A program made the position numbers and the translations under genes. A stretch of DNA of 64,000 bases from Gracilaria gracilis. Taxonomy: Eukaryota > Rhodophyta > Florideophyceae > Gracilariales > Gracilariaceae. Location of the stretch: the NCBI GenBank assembly GCA_030374805.1, contig JARGSG010000199.1, forward strand, positions 186,001 through 250,000, written 5' to 3'. The notes under the pieces were generated by a model. The model searched no databases. It had not been told where the DNA came from and saw only the letters and a program-made list of their open reading frames with translations. Of the stretch, positions 31,368 to 43,590 are shown piece by piece. The number at the start of each line of letters is the position of its first letter. The stretch's first letter is position 1.

Positions 31368-33163
31368 TCATCCCACTTGGGCACTTCCCAGCGTAGCTGG
31401 TGGGGCTGTTCCCGTTCGACGGTGATACTGAACTGCCTTTGAACGTGGGAGATGCTCGATCGGCTCGGCGATGTCCTGAGCCGGATCATGCCCGTACCAA
31501 CAGACGTGGTAGCGTAGGATATCCTTCTGATTCCAGTAATGCCCGACAATTCGGTCGAAGATGTACTCCTGTAAGTGCCCCTGCTGGCCTTGCCGAGTCG
31601 TCGTCACGACTGTGCGCTCATCGCCCTGCGAAAGGGAATTTCCCGAATCGGGTATTGATACGCTCGTCGCGGCTTTCCTGCGTTGCCCTGCGAGTGGTGC
31701 CGCGCCACACGCGCCTTCCGTGCTTGCACGTGACTTCCCCGACCTGTGGTCGTGGGGCACCGGGGCGATCCGCCTCCCTGGACAGGGTGTCCTTTCCGGC
31801 GCGTGCCAAGTTGCGGCGCCGTGGCGATCCGTTCCCAACGGTTACTTCCGGTGACTCCGGGCTCCTGGTGGAACTTCTAGCAGTCCTGGGTGCAGCGCGA
31901 GTCGCACCCACTACTTGGGGAATTTCCGCCTCGGATGGCGTGTCCTCGCCGTCCATGACGCGAACATCATCCCGGGTGACCGGTTTCCATCTGGCGACGA
32001 TGCTAGGGTCTACCGAGAAACTCGGAACTTCCGCAACCGTGCGTGGCTTGGCGGTGTCGTCCTCCCTTTGTACAGAGGTTGCCATCCCGCGTCCCGTGGT
32101 GGGTTTCCGCGCTGCGTCCGTCGTTGTGGTGGGCGCGTGCGACCGATTGTTCGGAGCCGTCCCCGGTGGGGTTGGTTTCTTACAGCCCAGCTGAGCTGGT
32201 ACCAGGACACGATCACGGCTCGCCTTGGACAAGGGTGGGATTGTTTTGTCCGCTTCAGCGTGTAGCTCCTCCGCTTTCGGCGCAGTTATGCCTCCTGTAT
32301 TTGGGCCTGACAATCCGGACGCGCTGGGTTCCCGCGCCTGAAGCGGCGTGTCTGACGGGATTTCCGGTGTGGCAACAGCCTGCCGTGTACCACGGATGTC
32401 CTCTTCCCGTTGCGACGGGGGATTACCTTCGGCAGAAGTGACCTCCTTTTCCTCCTTAGACGGAGTGGCGGGAGATGGGGTAGAGCGTTCCGCTACCCGC
32501 GTAGAGTCCCCGGGAGCGGGTTGAACAGAATAATGGCCATTCTGGCTTTGGGTGATCGGCCACGTAGGAACGGAGAGATGCTAGCATCGTCCCGCTGAAC
32601 TGTTCGACTCGCCCATTACACTGGGGATGGTAGGTTGTAGTGAACAGGTTTTTTACATCCAGGATGCGACATACATCCTGGGAGAACCGCAATGCGAACT
32701 GTTTCCCGTTATCGGAGAGTACTTGAACCGGCGGACCGTAGACAAAGATTCAGTGCTTCAAGAAGGCCTGGGCTACCGTGAAAGCAGTCATCCTCTTCAG
32801 AGGGAGAGTCCAAACCAGTTTCGAGAAACGATCCGTTATTACGAGCAAAAACTTGTGACCTCTCCGAGTCGTCAGAAGGGGTCCGAGTATATCGATTGCG
32901 AGAAACTAGAGGGGCGCCCTTGCGGGTAATACTCTCATCTTCTTTGAGTTCTTCCGGAGTTTAACCCGGTTTCTCGCGCACTCAGTGCAGAACCGCACCG
33001 TTGCGTAGCAATCGATTGCCATGGCGGGCCAGTAAAAGTCCCTTCGCAGGGTTATGTATAACTTCCGTCCACCTGCGTGGCCACTCAGCCTCGCGTAGTG
33101 CGACAGTTGGAGTACCCGCGCCTGCAACGTGTGAGGCACCATTACTTGTGGGTTAGACTCCAC
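31368..33163 (-). pseudogene. E2 integrase and chromodomain (fossil)
   Basis: Integrase zinc-binding region (LSHYARLSGHAGG...FCTEC) and core fragments (TTYHPQCNGRVEQF), then a chromodomain (VCWYGHDPAQDIAEPIEHLP) closely matching that of E3. Broken. Confidence 0.8.
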
Positions 33164-35900
33164 CGTTCTAACGAGATAGCCGAGGTCATTAACCTCAATG
33201 GGAGGGTTGCACCTCCATTTACACGGGAACGAATGCGCACGCAGAACGGGTGGCCGTGTTGTTCTCGGATCATTTCCTCCGGTGTTACTGGAACAAAATT
33301 CCCCGTTAGGGGCTTGTCAGCCCCATTCTCGTTTGCCACGAGTAGTTTATCCAATTCATCGTCGAATTTCCAGTCTTCTGACCAAATGTCGAGTTCACCT
33401 TCCGGATCTTCCGTGTCCGCCTCGTCAGCGACGAAACAAGGGATCTCATCGTCTCCCGAGGGGAGGGCTTCCCCATTCGTCGGTAATCTCGACAGTGCGT
33501 CGGCTTGCGTGTTCAGCGCTCCATTCTTATACACGACTTGAAAGTCGAATTTCGCTAGGCGGAGCCTCCATCGCATGAGGCGTCCCGATGGGTCGGAGAT
33601 GTTCACTAACCACCTCAGCGAGGAATCATCCGTGTACACGGTAAAGTGCACACCCATAAGATAGGGGCGAAAAGTTGCCAGAGCCCACACAACGGCGAGG
33701 CACTCTTTCTCCGAAACGGAGTAGTTCCGTTCATGAACGTTGAGCGAACGCGACCACTAACCAATGGGCTTACGTTCCCTTTAGGGGATAGTTTGGAAAA
33801 GAGCGCAACCTACTTGGTAGTCGCTCGAATCCATGTCTACGGAGTACGGTAGTCCGAGTTTTGGCGACGATAGAATCAGAGCAGATGTGACAGCCTCCTT
33901 CAAGGAGTTAAATGCCTTTGTCTCGACAGGCGTGAAGGGTACCAGTTTCGGTGGCTGGCTTTTCTGCAGTAGTGCGTTGAGGGGTGCCGCGGTATCCGAA
34001 AAATTCGGGACGAACCGTCGGTAGACGTTGACAAATCCCAAGAAGGAGCGCAATTCCGTTCGTGTGCGCGGTTCCTTCGCCGTAGCAAGAGACTTCACTG
34101 GAGCTTCCTCGATCAAAAACCGTCCTGGACGGGTAACGTGGCCCAGGTACTTCACGGTGTCTGTGAAGAATTCACACTTCCTCAGTTTGAAGGAAGTTCC
34201 TGCGTCACGCAGTGTGGTCATTATCTCCCTTACGTGGATGAGATGTTCGTCCAGATTACTGGAGAAGACAATTATGTAATCTAGGTAAACTAGACACTTC
34301 CGCCACTTTAAGCGGTTCAACAAGATGTCGATAGCACGCTTAAATGTAGTGGGGGCGTTGGTGAGACCTAACGGCATACGCTTGAAGCGGAAAGAGCCAG
34401 AGTGGCATACAAACGCGGTCTTGTCGCGGTCTTCCTCCCTTACGAGGAATTTTCAATATCCCCAATTGACGTCCAATGCCGTGAACACGGCTGCATTCCT
34501 AGCGAATCGATGCACTCGTCCATACAAGGGATTGGGTACGTTTCCCTGGTCGTCACGGCATTGAGCCGGCGGTAGTCGACGCAAAACCTCCAGGTTTTGT
34601 CGGTCTCGGTTAAAAGTACTACTGGGGACGCCCAGGGTGACTGAGCGGGCTCAATCACGCCTGCGCGGAGCATCTTGTTTACTTGGAACTGCTCTTCTTC
34701 CCGAGCCTTCGGTCCTGCCCTGTAAGGGGGTTGCGAAACGGGTCGCGCGTCCGGTAGCAAATCAATCCGGTGTTCTGTTGTATTTATCTCACCAAGAGAT
34801 CCATCCCACATTGCGGTAAATTCCCGTAACATATCTCTCAGACGTTCACGATGTGATTCCGGCACGTGGCCGAGATCGAGCTCCTCAAGAGCCTTCACGG
34901 GATCAATCCGGTCATAGCTCGTTCGGCCATGTTCCGTACCGGATGCAGGCGCAGGCGCAGCTTCCGAGTCACTCGACAATTTACCGGTTGACATCGGAGT
35001 TGTGACGAGATTATCCTCCCCCTCCTTAGACGGAACGTCGGGGTGTCCCGGATTGTCGCCTTCTTTTGAGGAAACCAAACCGAGGACATCGGCAGCCGTC
35101 ATTCGGGTAGGGAGCATCGCGAGTGGGTGCGGTGTGACCGATCCAATGACCTGGTTCTTTACCAGATACTGGGGGTTATTGCCAAGATTGGCAACCAGTA
35201 TCCGGAAAGGAGCATTCGGTGACACCTGTGCAACACCGTTCGCCACTGCGAGATGATACTTCTCGTACAACGAGGAAATGGGTTGAATAACCGGAAGGCC
35301 GTGTTGACGGGAATGGACCTGCACCATTACTTGGGATTCTGGTGGAATGCATACCGACGCTGCGACGCGGAGTTTTGTGGACTCACGAGTCGCCGGTGGT
35401 GGTTCCTGCGCACCAGGTAGTGGAACTTGTTTCTTCAATGCACGCTTCAGCGGCCGACGAACTATCGGAACCGACGAACCGTCTTCGAATTCCACACGCC
35501 TGAGGCGGGGTCTGATTGCGTCGACGAATCTGTCGCAGTAATCACATCCCAAAATAACTGGGGCAGCCAATGACCGACATACCACAAAGTCGAGCTTGAC
35601 CACGGAGGTCCCCAAACGCACGACTAAGTCGATTGTTCCCACCGTTGTTAACGGGTTGTTATTCGCGTCGGCGACTCCGGGCGTCGCCTCGCGGCGAATA
35701 CGTGTCCGCACCAGCGGTGGCAAGAGGGGCTCCACGATGAAGTTCGGCCCTGCACAGGTGTCTAATACCGTGAGAATTCGCACCATAAGCTGGGTACTGA
35801 GGCCAAGGTCGGCGTAAAAATTATAGTCACGCTTGGCTATCACGAGAACTCTATCCGGGAACCGGTTTTCTTTACCCGTATCCACGGTCGACGGAGGACA
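33142..35900 (-). pseudogene. E2 protease, reverse transcriptase and RNase H (fossil)
   Basis: Protease region (VRILTVLDTCAG), then reverse-transcriptase motifs WRFCVDYRRLNAVT and MPLGLTNAPTTF, and RNase H (MGVHFTVYTDDSSLRWL). Order and spacing match E3. Broken. Confidence 0.85.
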
Positions 35901-36033
35901 CCCAAGTGTTCCAAGTCCAGGTCCGCGATGTCTTTCGTCGAAAGGATCTTCACCGGGGAGCGAGACGACGTTGCCTCGGACGTCAACAGCCTCTGCTCTT
36001 AGTACGTCTCTCCCGAATGGGAGACTCTCTCTC

Positions 36034-37936
36034 TTAGTTTCCCTGGGCTTCCGCCTGCGGCGGCTGCTCAGGTTCCTCGGCCACGAGTGCTTGGGCACAT
36101 GGGCCTCGGGATCCCGCAACAGCGGTGTTTGGATCGTCCACGATGCGGTGTACCGGTGCTACCAGATAAGCCGGCTGTGCCGGAGCACGCTGGTATGTCG
36201 GCGCTGTCAGTACGACGTGGGCGAAGTCCGTCTCGGCACGGAGATACGACGTCATTAGGACGGAAGGATTCTCCTCTGGAGTGAGGGCCTCATAGTTCAC
36301 CGTCACCTTGCCCAGGTCTCTCAGGGAGAGGAGGCACTGGGGTGACGTGTGGCCATGGGTATAGCACAGATGGCATATCAGCGATATCAATGCTTGCCTA
36401 CCCTGTCGAAGGGGCCCACTCCGGTTATCCGTGAAACGTCCCGCTGAGCGGGTGTCCTGCCATCCTGGTCGTTGGAAGTGGGTTCCTCCGTTCGAGTACG
36501 GGATGTAAGGCCCGCGAACTCGTATGGCATTGGCATAAAGCCCGGGCCCTTCCTGAACGATCTTGAAGGAGGCGTCCGTCGTCGACGGGAGGTCCGTTGT
36601 CGGAATGAAGGCGATATCGCCGTGGGCTAGCTAGATGTTATCGTACTCCTTAGGAGGTGCGTCATCCGCGACGAGCGGCAGAGATGGGGACATCATTTAC
36701 ATCAAAAACGCCTTGGCGGGCTTAGACCGAGTACTCGGAGCTCTGGCGCGGAGGGAGTCACCTTGGGCTCTTGCATACTGGATGAGCTTCAGATAGGTGA
36801 TCTTCCTCCTATCCTCGCGATAGCGGGCGACCAAAGTTTGGATAGCCGGGTCGAGTCATTCAATGAACATCGTACAACGCTCTGTAGCTGGATAGACATT
36901 ACGACAACGGTGGAAAGCCTTGTTCAGGCGTACCGAAAAATCGGTTTCCGTCTCACCTGAGCGTTGACGTGTGTCTCGCAAAGCGAGTATCGCCGACTAA
37001 ATGACACCATTCGTGGCGTATGACCGTAGCAGGTATTGCACTGCTTCGGGCCAGCAAGTAACCCCTCCTTCGGATGCCCGCCAAGAACCTCTTACAGAGT
37101 GATACTGTTACTCGGCCATACCACGTAAGAAATACGGTAAGGCAATTTAGGCCTGTCCCTGATTCACCCCCAGAATATCGGCTTCCACGACGAAGCGGGC
37201 GAGAAAATCTAGCACCAAGATTAGGCCTTCTCCAGTGAACAACTGGTTACGAAGCGAGAACTGCATCCGTTTATGCAGTCCTTCACCTTGCCCGTACCAC
37301 GGGGTGTTCGATCCAAAGAGGAGTTTTCCAAACTGTATTACCGGTATGACAACAGCTTCTCGTAGAGAGGGTTGGTGGGCTTCAGGACTTTCAAGCCCGC
37401 GTGCTTCCGTCCTTTTGTAAGAGCACGAACCGCACCTTGCGTGAATGCAGACCGCTTAGAGAGTAACGCCCGTATAGCACGGTCTTTATCAGACGACGAT
37501 TCTGACGAATCAGCATAGTCCGAATTGTTCGAGTCCGCATCCGACGAAGTCGAGGAGTCTGAACCCTGATCGTCCTGTTGGCCCTTCCGCCTGTAGCGAT
37601 TCTTCTCGCGTGCCGAGTTTTTGGCCCTGTGCGATACGGCGACTGGCTCCGCCGGAGTGGCAGCACCCATAGGAATTGTTTGCTCCAGCATCTCCAGGTG
37701 ATCTCTTACACGATCAAATCGGTCCTGAATTCCTTCTACGAAAGCGGCGGGTTGACCGAAGCACTCCAACATTTTGTTGACGGCGGACCGTAACGTACGG
37801 AGATCCTCAGAAATACCCGTGCAGGGGAGTTTTCCGCCTGTTGGTGTAGAATGTTGACCACCCCTATAAGGGAGTTGTGAGTAGTGCGCAGCTGAGGCAA
37901 CTGCTCGTCTAGAGCTGTACCCTGGGAGATGTTGTC
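36034..37936 (-). pseudogene. E2 gag (fossil), cut by E3 at its 5' end
   Basis: Gag with a zinc knuckle (CHLCYTHGHTSPQC), Ser-rich linkers and a GLKVLKPTNPLYEKLL block corresponding to E3 gag. The N-terminal part lies on the far side of E3. Broken. Confidence 0.8.
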
Positions 37937-38785
37937 TGTGGGGCAAAGCCGGGAACGGAAGGAAAGAACACAAACCGCGCCAGCGGCTACGCACCCAAGG
38001 TGTTCAGCCTTGCTCCCTATTAGGGCAGAGCAGTGGCAGAACCCTCCGATGAGGCCGACACGTGCCGGGCGTAACTCCGGGCAGCCTCTTCCTGACTTAC
38101 AGACGGAGGTTGGGGGTGGCAATCGGGGTGCCAACAGGATGGATTCCACTGGGTGTGGCGTATCCCGTAGCAAAAGGGACGAGATAGAAGGTAGCAAAAT
38201 GAGCCGCACTGCAGAGCACAGAATCATGAGAGCTGGGAATAATCCCGAGAAAAAAAGGGGCAAACCTGTACAACAGGGCGAAGTGTAACGAAGCCGTAAG
38301 ACGGGAAAACAGAAAGAGTGTATGGAAGAATGATAAATAAGAGGCCGTAACGACGGATCGGTGCTTCTCGGTGACGGAGGTGGATAACTTGTCCGGATAA
38401 GCGGCGGTATTCCCCGGGAATGGGGCAAAAGACCGTGCGCAAGCGGAACTCAAGCTAGAGCCAAGGCCTCGTTGAGGTTTACTTCCCGTACAGTGGCGGC
38501 AAGTGCCGCCACTTATATACGGCTGACAAATATCACTAAAATCTAAGTACCCGGCACGCCGGCCAACACTACCCACGTGTACCTCCGTGGCACACTTGCA
38601 ACGGCGCATCCGGTAATCGGGCGCGGGCACACACGTGTCGCGCCAATCCTACCCTTCATAGGCGGATCCTTAATCCGGGCCAAATAGGCAAATAGACTTC
38701 ATAATAGTAGGAAGTTCAGCCGAAAATAACAACGGATATATGAGTGGCATCCCCCTCAGTCCCTGCCAAGGGCAATTGCTCTACA
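37937..38785 (-). repeat. E3 3' LTR
   Basis: 849 bp. On the plus strand it begins TGTGGGGCAAAG and ends TTGCTCTACA. It contains a stem-loop in which GTGGCGGC and GCCGCCAC pair around AAGT (~38492-38513). Confidence 0.93.
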
Positions 38786-40654
38786 TCTCCCCCTTCTCAG
38801 GCTGAAACTTCCGATTCGTTCGGCTTCTCACCTCCCATCATGGGCCTATATAATCCGGACTCCGGCGGTGAGCCTAACGACCACTCGGACTCCAACAACT
38901 TGGCACTCGTACCATACTTGGCACCTTCGACTCTCATCGACACAGCGATGCCTACCAATAACAACGACACCTCCGGGAATCCTGGCGCTCTCCCAGGTGG
39001 GACTGCGCGAATGACCGCTGCCGGACCGCGGTTCCGGTCGGTACCCTTGCCTCAATCGTCGGGGGCTTCCGCTTCCGGCACGGCGTCCGTTGCGACAGCA
39101 GCGACTCCGGATCCAGCTCCCGTGTGGGACTGGTTCCATGCTAGCGTGCCGACAAATATGGGAGGATGGCCCAGTCTTGGGAGTCTTCGCGTACGCAATC
39201 CTCACCGCCATAGCGGCCTGTTTGCACAAGCCCCGTGGTTCAATGCCGAAGCCGTTCGGAATGAAGCGTTGATCAACTCCTATGCCATTGACGGTAACCT
39301 CCCCGGAGGGCTTCCCGTTAGCGTCGTCCGCTCATGGGACTGGCTCGCCCGTATCACGGTGCATCCAAATTGTCTCTGGTATACGAGAAGCGAGAGCCAG
39401 GCGTTCGCTCGCCGTGAGATTGCCCGCATTGGGTATGCGCGACATTTCCGGGCGCCGAACGAGCATCCGGTTCCGTTCCATTACGGGTTTGACGTGGCCT
39501 ACTACCGTACGTTCGGCGAGGTTGAGTACGGAGATCGACTGGCTGTTGCCTTCGACGAGATTGACCGCTATGCGGATGTCGTCCAGCCCCCACCAGGATC
39601 TCATCCTGTTAGGCTCGTCCGATTCTTCGGGCCGAGTTCCGGTACCTCCGCAAGTCGTCGCGGCGCGAGTTCTTCGAAGGCCTCCGTCACGAGAGGAAGT
39701 AGCGATCCCGCTTCGGGATTCCTGGTGCCGTACCAATGCTCGGAGGTTGAGCGAATCGCGGCGCGTTCCCGTCAAGGGGCGATACGTTCTGCTGCCATCG
39801 TTCTGGCCTGCGGTCGAGGTCCCTCGAGGGTGCCATGTGGAGCTCCCCCCCATGCCTGACATACGTCGGGTCGTACTACATGAAGAATCCGCCGCGCAGC
39901 CTTTGGAGCATCCTTGCCACCGAATGGGACTGTCCGTGTCGCGGATTTCCTCCTCTGGGAGGCGTATGATCATTACCGGCTTTGGTTTGTGCCGGGAGAT
40001 GATTCGCCGATCCATTCGGAATTTGGACCTCACCGATGTGCTCGGATCCGTCCGCAACGCGCGGGAAGTGGTGTCCCTTGGTGGAGGTCATCGACGGTGT
40101 CGAGTGGGACTCCGTGCCTGCTAGTCAGGTCTCCGAGGGTATCCGTCGGGGTTACAGACCGGTCTCCCGGGACGCGACGTCAACGCTGGCGACTTTGTAT
40201 ACTTCGACCTATGGGAATGGGAGATAGTCCACAGCCGCCGAGGCGCGGGAAGCGGCGTCAGGTCGAGCAGAGCATCCCAGAGAAGCCATCCTCGTGGGTT
40301 CGTCTTCGTCGACGACGAGGAGGACGAGAGCCTTGATGAGGCAGAGAGCCCCTATGGGACCAGGGGGCGGACCAGCAGATCGACGTGATCGACGTAACCG
40401 GAGATGACGGCGGATCCGCTGATGCGGTAGTGCAGGGTACGCCCAACTCGGTTGGCGCGTGGCAGGCCTCCGCTTCTGCGGGCGGGGCCGGTTGGAGTAC
40501 TGACCCTCAGGCGATCGTCATCCGCAGTTTCCTTTGCGGCATGGTTGTGCCCGTGTCTGACACGGTGACCGACTTGGCGCAGCTGCAGGGCCTTGCGGCT
40601 CAGTGGTTCGCCCAAGGTCGTGGGGTCCGGTTCCGGGACCCGTCCGGCGTGTGA
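38740..40654 (+). pseudogene. E3 antisense accessory reading frame(s)
   Basis: Plus-strand coding region between the 3' LTR and the chromodomain, opposite to gag-pol; the first likely ATG is near 38840 (MGLYNPDSGG). About 370 residues are open at first: a Ser/Thr/Pro-rich N terminus, then a compact part with DWFHASVPTNMGGWPS, RSWDWLARITVHPNCLWY and PFHYGFDVAYYRTFGEVEYG. The downstream part matches the E2 frame (AYDHYRLWFVPG). Because E2 and E3 diverged long ago and both keep it, it belongs to the family. No known domain is recognised. Broken in this copy; function unknown. Confidence 0.6.
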
Positions 40655-40788
40655 TCGAACTCCGTAGATACCAATATCTCTTGGCCCTATCATTAAATGT
40701 TTCGGGTTACTACCGGCTTTTAGCAAATTCTCTTCATCCCTCCCCCTCCTCAGGGGGCAGCACCCCGCGAGGGGCGCCTGTTCCTTAT

Positions 40789-42227
40789 CTAAGGGAGGTA
40801 TTCCCGCTTGAAGCGGCAAATTCCTGTTCTTCGACTTCCTCTTCTTAGGCTTCTTCTTCGTCTTCTTCTTCTATTCCACTGTATAGTGGCTTGTCCGCAG
40901 AAGCGGCAAATGTTCCGCGTGAGCGGCGTAGCTAGTGTGGGCGCTAACCCACTTGGGCTTTGTCGAGCGAGTCCGGTGGCGGGCGTGCCGGTCCTCCGGT
41001 GGTATTGAAGTACCTTCGAGCGAGGCAGGTGCTCGATAGGTTCCTGTGTGTCCTCCGAAGGGGGGTAGCCGTACCAACGGACTTGGTATACCAGCTGCCC
41101 AGTAGAGTCTTGGCCTTGCCTCACTATACGGTCCACTACGAACTCGCGTTCGTAGACACTCCGCTCTGGCGGCTTGACCAGTGAGTCCTCATCCCTGGCG
41201 GTCGAACAATCTTCCGTTGAGTGGCGGATTGCTCCTCCACTGTCGTGGCTTATGCGGGCGATTGCCTTCGACTTCCGTCTCATCGGCAATGCATCCTGTA
41301 TCCCAGGTCTCGGTTTGCGCTCCCCAAGGGAGGTTCTCGGAGAGTTACACTCTCTGGGGCGGGGTCTGAAGCCACTTGTTTGTGGAGCTGTTGCAGGGGC
41401 CCATCTGAGCGGACTGTGAGCTTCCGGTGTTCCGGCGAGATCGTCCCGATCGACGGGCGGCAATCCTCCGTACGGGGGTCTAGCGAGCGGTGCTCCGTCA
41501 CGTGCGTTGCTGACGGTTCGCCGCCCACAGCGGTGCGTGTGGCTCCAACCGTCGTGGTGCCGTGGTGAGCCGTCTCAATTACGGAACTACCGTTTTTTGA
41601 CGGCTCGCCACTCTCCGTGGCACGCGTGTGCCCACGGCGTGCACTGTCATGTGCATAGTCATCCTTCGAGAGAGGCGGTTTACCCACGGTGCGTGGCACG
41701 TGTCGCGCCGTGCGCGCGTCCAACTTACTTGGCTTCTGTCCACCTAGAGTGGTGTCCACCTGTACTGGCATGGCCGCGTGCTCTGCCGTTCCGGCGCCGT
41801 CATCGAATAAGTCGATTGCCCTTCCCAAGCTTGGGTCTGCTGTCACGGCACGGTCTCTCACAACCAATGTCTTTTCCGAGTGGTCGGTCTTCTCCGCTGA
41901 CGGGGCAACATTCGTCTCGTCTTCATTCCGCAGTGGCGGTGCGTCTCCGTGCGTGTTCCCGGACTTTGGGCTTTGAATAGCGCCGCTGCTGTTGCAGGCC
42001 TGCGCGTCCTCCGTCAGTGACGGTATTGCGCCAGCGATACCTTCCACGTTGTGGCCCGGTGTCTCCGGATGCGCATCCCGTCTGGGCGTAACATTTCTAC
42101 GTAGGCAGTCCGCTTGCAGCGGCGAGGACGAAGGCGGTAACTCTGCATTCCCTGGCATTGGGCCGTCAGCGGGGCGCTTACCGTCACACGTCCATTTCGC
42201 TTCCCGTCCGCGACGGCAAGGCTTCAC
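40789..42227 (-). pseudogene. E3 pol C-terminal linker and chromodomain
   Basis: A low-complexity, charged linker leads to a chromodomain (VYQVRWYGYPPSEDTQEPIEHLP) and a basic Arg-rich tail. In the family the chromodomain tethers the integration complex to heterochromatin. Part of the fossil element. Confidence 0.72.
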
Positions 42228-43581
42228 TCACTCCGTCCCCGGCGGTGCCTTGCGCGGGTGTACTATCCGTTTGCGACGGCGTAGACTGCGGAGCAGCAGT
42301 GTAACTAAAATGAGCGTCTCCCTCCCCCTCCTCAGCGGGAGCGGTGGGGCCCGGAGCGATAATCCCAGTAGTGGGCGTGACGCGTGTGTGCACATACGCG
42401 TCTTGCCCAACTTTGGGGGTATGTTCCGCTTCCATAGGAAGGTTGGCCAAGCCGCGCGTTGCGTGCGGTAGAATTGACAGGCCGGGTGGGCTAGTATCCG
42501 ATGTTGTCGGTCCTTGATGACCTTTGTGTACGGGAGGTTCTGGCGATGGTGCCGGCGTAACGCGATCACGCGAGAGGCGTTCGTGCTCTCCCTTGATGTT
42601 AAGGATAACCGTAGTATCGGTGACAGAGATGACCTTGTAGGGGCCGTCCGCGATCGGAGAAAGCTTGTGCCGTTTTTCTTTTTCCGGATTGTAGTATTCT
42701 TTCCGGAGAAAGACATAGCCACCTTCCTTTATCGGTGGGGCCGTCTTTCGCAAACGTGCGTCGAAATTCCGCTTGTAGGCTGCTTGCGCCTTAGCGATTT
42801 GCTGCCCAACTACGGCAGTAATTTGTTTCAGCCAGCGCTTCCAGGCGTCTTTGTATAGGCGGGGTGAAGGGAATTTATCCAGCGTAGGTTGGGGCTCGAC
42901 AGCCACCGATGGTAGAACACGTGATAAGACCAGTTCGAACGGAGAGATCTGGGTAGTGCGATGTACCTGCGTGTTGTAGGCATAGGTCACCGCATCGGTG
43001 TAGAGATCCCATTCCGACGGGTGGTCGGCGACAAAGGTTCGCAGCGCATTCAGCATGGTTCGATTGAAGCGCTCCACCTGGCCGTTACTTTGCGGATGGT
43101 AGGTCGTAGTAAACCAGTTCTTAATGTCCAGTATTCGACACACGTCCTGGAAGAACTTCGCAGAGAATTGCGACCCATTATCCGATAGTAAATCAATCGG
43201 TGGTCCGTAGACAAACACCCAGTGGGTTACGAACGCTTGCGCGACCGCACTGGCGGTGATCTTCGTCAGCGGAACTGTCCGCACGAGCTTCGAAAAGCGG
43301 TCGGTTATGACGGGTAGGAACCGATTACCTCGGCGAGTCCGAATAAACTCACCGAGTATGTCAATCGCCACGAACTCAAGTAGGGCCCTTGCGGGGAAGA
43401 TTACCAACTGTTTGGAGTATTTCCGCAGTTTAACGGGGTTCTTTGCACAACCAGAGCATCCACGAGCAGTGGCGTACGCATCGAATGCCATAGCTGGCCA
43501 ATAGAAGTCCTTTCTAAGGGTGTAGTACAACTTCCTTCCACCAGGGTGGGCCGACAACTTCGCGTAATGCGACAAATGCAA
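42184..43581 (-). CDS. E3 integrase
   Basis: Zinc-binding segment (HLSHYAKLSAHPGG...GCSGCAKN), core motifs with D-D-E (VAIDILGEFI; LLSDNGSQFS; HPQSNGQVERFN) and a GPY-like module (YVFLRKEYYNPEK...IADGPYKV). It reads open over 465 codons. This is the catalytic integrase of the retrotransposon. Confidence 0.88.
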   Translation of the reverse strand: MHLSHYAKLSAHPGGRKLYYTLRKDFYWPAMAFDAYATARGCSGCAKNPVKLRKYSKQLVIFPARALLEFVAIDILGEFIRTRRGNRFLPVITDRFSKLVRTVPLTKITASAVAQAFVTHWVFVYGPPIDLLSDNGSQFSAKFFQDVCRILDIKNWFTTTYHPQSNGQVERFNRTMLNALRTFVADHPSEWDLYTDAVTYAYNTQVHRTTQISPFELVLSRVLPSVAVEPQPTLDKFPSPRLYKDAWKRWLKQITAVVGQQIAKAQAAYKRNFDARLRKTAPPIKEGGYVFLRKEYYNPEKEKRHKLSPIADGPYKVISVTDTTVILNIKGEHERLSRDRVTPAPSPEPPVHKGHQGPTTSDTSPPGLSILPHATRGLANLPMEAEHTPKVGQDAYVHTRVTPTTGIIAPGPTAPAEEGEGDAHFSYTAAPQSTPSQTDSTPAQGTAGDGVSEALPSRTGSEMDV

Positions 43582-43590
43582 GACTCGAGA

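Larger units (their letters stand above)
30246..37936 (-). mobile_element. E2: Ty3/gypsy chromovirus, main part
   Basis: Minus-strand chromovirus of the same family as E3, divergent from it. Going down the coordinates: gag (~37936-36034), protease (~35900-35400), reverse transcriptase and RNase H (~34900-33142), integrase (~33163-31900), chromodomain (~31840-31370), then an extra reading frame on the opposite strand (30246-31058). The 5' end, with its LTR, lies beyond E3 at 49485-50567, because E3 inserted into the gag end of E2. The 3' LTR is missing: sequence ends at the junction with E1. Broken, with a good number of breaks (more than ten), so older than E3. Confidence 0.88.

Noticed and set aside
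37937-38785. LTR read as one shared between tandem E2 and E3
   Set aside because: TTGTC on both sides of E3, and E2 sequence resuming beyond 49485, show nesting; E2 has its own different LTR at 49904-50567.
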